A program made the translations under genes and the position numbers. Below the pieces are notes generated by a model. That model made no database searches and had not been told where the DNA came from. It worked only from the letters and a program-made list of their open reading frames with translations. This document shows positions 5,315 to 7,396 of a stretch of 7,396 bases of DNA, piece by piece (position 1 is the stretch's first letter; the number at the start of each line of letters is the position of its first letter). The stretch spans positions 1-7,396 of the forward strand of contig CAZAGT010000262.1 in NCBI GenBank assembly GCA_964484515.1. Direction: 5' to 3'. The DNA comes from CAZAGT01 sp964484515. Lineage in GTDB: Bacteria > Desulfobacterota > DSM-4660 > Desulfatiglandales > HGW-15.

Positions 5315-6529
5315 TCACTCTCCAAGCTGCTTGATGTTTAGCATGTGACCGAGTTTTTCGCATTTGGTCAAGAGGTATTTGACGTTTTCAGGTCGCGGCT
5401 CTGTTTCAATGGGGACCCGATCCCGAATCTCTAAACCGTAACCCTCCAATCCGATAATCTTTTTCGGATTATTGGTCATCAACCTCATCTTGCGGACGCC
5501 GAGCGCGGCCAGGATCTGAGCGCCAACCCCGTAATCTCGCAGATCGGCCTCAAAGCCCAGTTCCTCATTTGCTTCCACCGTATCCCGGCCCTGATCCTGG
5601 AGGGCGTATGCCTTCAGCTTGTTCGCAAGGCCGATCCCGCGCCCCTCCTGCTGCATATACAGGATCACACCTAGGCCCTCCTCTTGAACCATTTCCAGGG
5701 CGCGCTCGAGTTGGTTGCCGCAGTCACAACGAAAGGACCCGAAGACATCACCGGTCAAACACTGCGAATGTACCCGCACTAGGATTTCCTTCTCCGGATC
5801 GATTTCACCCTTGACGATGGCCAGGTGTTCATAGTCGTCGATGTCATTCGCAAACACGATTGCCTTAAATTCGCCAAAGGGAGTCGGCAGGGTCGTCTCT
5901 GCCGCTTTGTGGACGAACGACTCGTTTTTCATCCGGTAGGCGATGATGTCGGCGACCGTTGCAATCTTGAGATCATGTTCCTTGGCGAACACCTCAAGGT
6001 CCGGCATGCGGGCCATGGTGCCGTCGTCGTTCATGATCTCGCAGATAACACCCGCAGGTGTCAAAGCGGCCAAACGCGCCAGGTCGACCGATCCCTCCGT
6101 TTGGCCCGTTCGAAACAGGACCCCCCCGCGTCTTGCCCGCAATGGAAACACGTGCCCGGGTTGAACCAGATCTTCCGGGCGCGCATCCGGCGCCACGGCC
6201 GTGCGGATCGTATGGGCCCGATCAGCGGCCGAAATCCCGGTACCGACACCGGTCGCAGCCTCAATCGAAACCGTGAAGGCCGTCTTGAAGCGCGAACGAT
6301 TATCATAAACCATGAGAGGAAGGTTCAGCCTCTCCACGATTTCGGGAGCCAGTGAAAGACAAATGAGACCCCGGCCATATTTGGCCATGAAGTTGATCGT
6401 CTCCGGGGTCACCTTTTCTGCGGCCAGGGTCAGATCGCCCTCATTCTCGCGGTCCTCGTCGTCTACCAGGATGATCATCTTGCCCTGCCTCAGATCCTCC
6501 AACACTTCGCTGATCTTTGCAATGCTCAT
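5315..6529 (-). CDS. ribBA: Bifunctional 3,4-dihydroxy-2-butanone-4-phosphate synthase / GTP cyclohydrolase II
   Basis: RibBA supplies both riboflavin precursors: the N-terminal domain converts ribulose 5-phosphate to DHBP plus formate, and the C-terminal domain opens GTP to the pyrimidine precursor. The 404-residue protein has both domains complete. DHBP-synthase signatures are DDEDRENEGDL (23-33), GISAADRAHTIRTA (98-111), PGHVFPLRARRGGV (124-137) and GQTEGSVDLARLA (142-154). GTP cyclohydrolase II begins near residue 215 and shows the zinc ligands C257, C268 and C270 in CLTGDVFGSFRCDC, then QQEGRGIGLANKL (293-305), RDYGVGAQIL (331-340) and TNNPKK (352-357). One oddity is Gln143, where E. coli RibB has a metal-ligand His. 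The ATG at 6529 lies 5 nt after the ribE stop, so the two are surely co-transcribed. The Shine-Dalgarno match is weak, which fits translational coupling. A 406-nt repeat-rich spacer separates it from ribH. Confidence 0.97.
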   Translation of the reverse strand: MSIAKISEVLEDLRQGKMIILVDDEDRENEGDLTLAAEKVTPETINFMAKYGRGLICLSLAPEIVERLNLPLMVYDNRSRFKTAFTVSIEAATGVGTGISAADRAHTIRTAVAPDARPEDLVQPGHVFPLRARRGGVLFRTGQTEGSVDLARLAALTPAGVICEIMNDDGTMARMPDLEVFAKEHDLKIATVADIIAYRMKNESFVHKAAETTLPTPFGEFKAIVFANDIDDYEHLAIVKGEIDPEKEILVRVHSQCLTGDVFGSFRCDCGNQLERALEMVQEEGLGVILYMQQEGRGIGLANKLKAYALQDQGRDTVEANEELGFEADLRDYGVGAQILAALGVRKMRLMTNNPKKIIGLEGYGLEIRDRVPIETEPRPENVKYLLTKCEKLGHMLNIKQLGE

Positions 6530-6534
6530 GGTAG

Positions 6535-7209
6535 TTACTCGCTGAAGCCAAATTTCTTTAGCATCTCGTGATTGACGGATGTCGAACCCTGATCCGTTGG
6601 CCGTCCGCCGGCACCGGCCATGAATTTCTCCACATACTTGCCGATCATATCGACTTCGATGTTCACGCTGTCGCCCACCTTCTTTTTGAGCAGCGTCGTT
6701 TCCCTGGCGGTCTGCGGGATGACGCTCACCTCGAAAGATGTCTTTTCACACCGGTTTATCGTGAGGCTGATGCCGTCGACGGCGATCGAACCCTTTTCGA
6801 TCGTGTAGCGCCCCAGCTGTTCGTTGATCGCGATCCTCAACAGCCAATAACGCTGCTCCTTCTGGGCAGACACGAGCTTACCGACTCCGTCGACATGCCC
6901 GGCCACGAGATGGCCACCCAGTCGATCTGAGAGGCGCAAGGCGCGCTCCAGATTGACGGCGTCTCCCGAGCGTAAATGCGCCAGGGTCGTCCGCACTAGG
7001 GNNNNNNNNNNCAACCATATTTATCTCATCGAACTTTTCCAATCGTCGCTGATGTCGGTCACCGTGACGCATACCCCGTCAACGCAAATGCTGTCTCCCA
7101 CCCGACAGCCGGTGACGTCAAAGGGCGGCGCGATCATCATGCGCATGTCGCCGCGAATTCGGGTGACCTCCTTCACGTGCCCGATGCCCTCAATAAGTCC
7201 GGTGAACAT
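6535..7209 (-). CDS. ribE: Riboflavin synthase alpha subunit, interrupted by an assembly gap
   Basis: Riboflavin synthase dismutates two lumazine molecules into riboflavin and the pyrimidine that RibH reuses. The N-terminal piece starts MFTGLIEGIGHVKEV, the invariant family start, at the ATG 7209-7207, preceded by GGATGG with a 5-nt spacer. In-frame upstream ATGs (7218, 7284) are unlikely. It continues through GDSICVDGVCVTVTDI (39-54), then reads KSSMR and hits an in-frame TAA at 7023-7021, 9 nt before the N-run. After the gap the frame resumes with LVRTTLAHLRSGDAVNLERAL and GGHLVAGHVDGVG, then the second barrel repeat GSIAVDGISLTINRC and ETTLLKKKVGDSVNIEVD, ending at TAA 6537-6535. Both lumazine-binding domains are recognisable and lie in the same frame. 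About 10 residues around the junction are unreliable, so the stop is most likely a contig-end error rather than a pseudogene. ribBA follows 5 nt downstream. Confidence 0.9.
7002..7011. other. Run of 10 Ns (scaffold gap) inside ribE
   Basis: Ten undetermined bases join two contigs. Exactly ten suggests a placeholder of unknown true length. By comparison with E. coli riboflavin synthase, the segment between TDI and LVRTT is about four codons longer here than expected, so the contig ends may overlap or contain erroneous sequence, including the TAA at 7023-7021. Confidence 0.95.
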
Positions 7210-7396
7210 AACAGCCATCCGTTCGGTTTCGCGTCGGGAAGCTAGGGCCCACACTGCCGTCGTCGGTTGAGAATCGGGCCCCATTGTTCAGGTCCGCTGT
7301 ACATTGTCAGCGCCGCCGCTGGCCGCGGAAGCGGCCAGTTTGATTGACCGGGAGACTTCAAGACGCTGGTGCTCGAATCTGACATTTTTAGATTAT
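7210..7396. other. Region upstream of ribE, no confident gene
   Basis: On the minus strand this would be the ribE leader or the end of a preceding gene (ribD is the usual neighbour, but is not recognisable here). One frame runs from a TAA at 7395-7393 to a TGA at 7290-7288, reading in part KNVRFEHQRLEVSRSIKLAA. It has no start codon. An ATG at 7386-7384 lies in another frame and gives only 47 unfamiliar codons. No FMN riboswitch or promoter was recognised. Confidence 0.4.
7319..7338. repeat. Strong hairpin CTGGCCGC-GGAA-GCGGCCAG
   Basis: Perfect 8-bp GC-rich arms (7319-7326 and 7331-7338) with a 4-nt loop. On the minus strand the loop is TTCC and the stem is followed by GC-rich sequence, so it is not a terminator in the direction of the genes. 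On the plus strand the stem is followed only by TTTGATT, a poor terminator tail for transcription in the opposite direction. It lies about 110 nt before the ribE start. Confidence 0.45.

Noticed and set aside
5134..5325. Minus-strand 63-codon frame between ribBA and ribH
   Set aside because: It begins at a TTG overlapping the ribBA end, and its second half translates the inverted repeats at 5132-5212. Such peptides (MPELIRHL-like) are typical artefacts of REP-like repeats.
5825..6355. Plus-strand open frame of 176 codons opposite ribBA
   Set aside because: Antisense shadow of the conserved DHBP-synthase and cyclohydrolase coding region; no recognisable domains or ribosome-binding site.

Overview
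The window is a scaffold piece (10 Ns at 7002-7011) from a bacterium in which every recognisable gene lies on the minus strand. In transcription order, reading from high to low coordinates, they are ribE (riboflavin synthase), ribBA (DHBP synthase / GTP cyclohydrolase II), ribH (lumazine synthase), nusB (transcription antitermination factor), leuS (leucyl-tRNA synthetase), lptE (LPS-assembly lipoprotein) and holA (DNA polymerase III delta subunit, cut by the window start). LptE implies an outer membrane. The sequence is moderately GC-rich. The order rib genes-nusB-leuS-lptE-holA and the type of intergenic palindromes suggest an uncultured Gram-negative lineage such as NC10/Methylomirabilota, Nitrospirota or a former deltaproteobacterium. 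The sequence alone does not settle which.

Region by region: 7210-7396 holds no gene I can defend, only a strong hairpin and a possible frameshifted remnant. 6535-7209 is ribE, interrupted by the assembly gap and by an in-frame stop next to it. 5315-6529 is a complete ribBA, 5 nt downstream of ribE. 4909-5314 is a 406-nt spacer packed with two unrelated families of palindromic, REP-like repeats, each present as an inverted pair. 4438-4908 is ribH with a good Shine-Dalgarno site. 4138-4437 is a 300-nt spacer with several hairpins, one of which looks like a weak intrinsic terminator. 1099-4137 is one uninterrupted frame encoding NusB followed by LeuS. lptE follows after 5 nt, and holA overlaps lptE by one base (TGATG).

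Functionally there are two blocks. RibBA makes both riboflavin precursors, the DHBP four-carbon unit and the pyrimidine from GTP. RibH joins them into lumazine, and RibE dismutates lumazine to riboflavin. The second block holds housekeeping genes (antitermination, Leu-tRNA charging, LPS export, replication clamp loading) in a commonly conserved order, probably co-transcribed given the tight spacing.

The points most worth a second look are the absence of any stop codon between NusB and LeuS, with a strong internal ribosome-binding site and TTG start for LeuS inside the shared frame; the nested inverted-repeat cluster upstream of ribH; and a Gln where the DHBP-synthase domain of RibBA normally has a metal-binding His. 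I see no evidence for a wholly new multi-gene system in this window.
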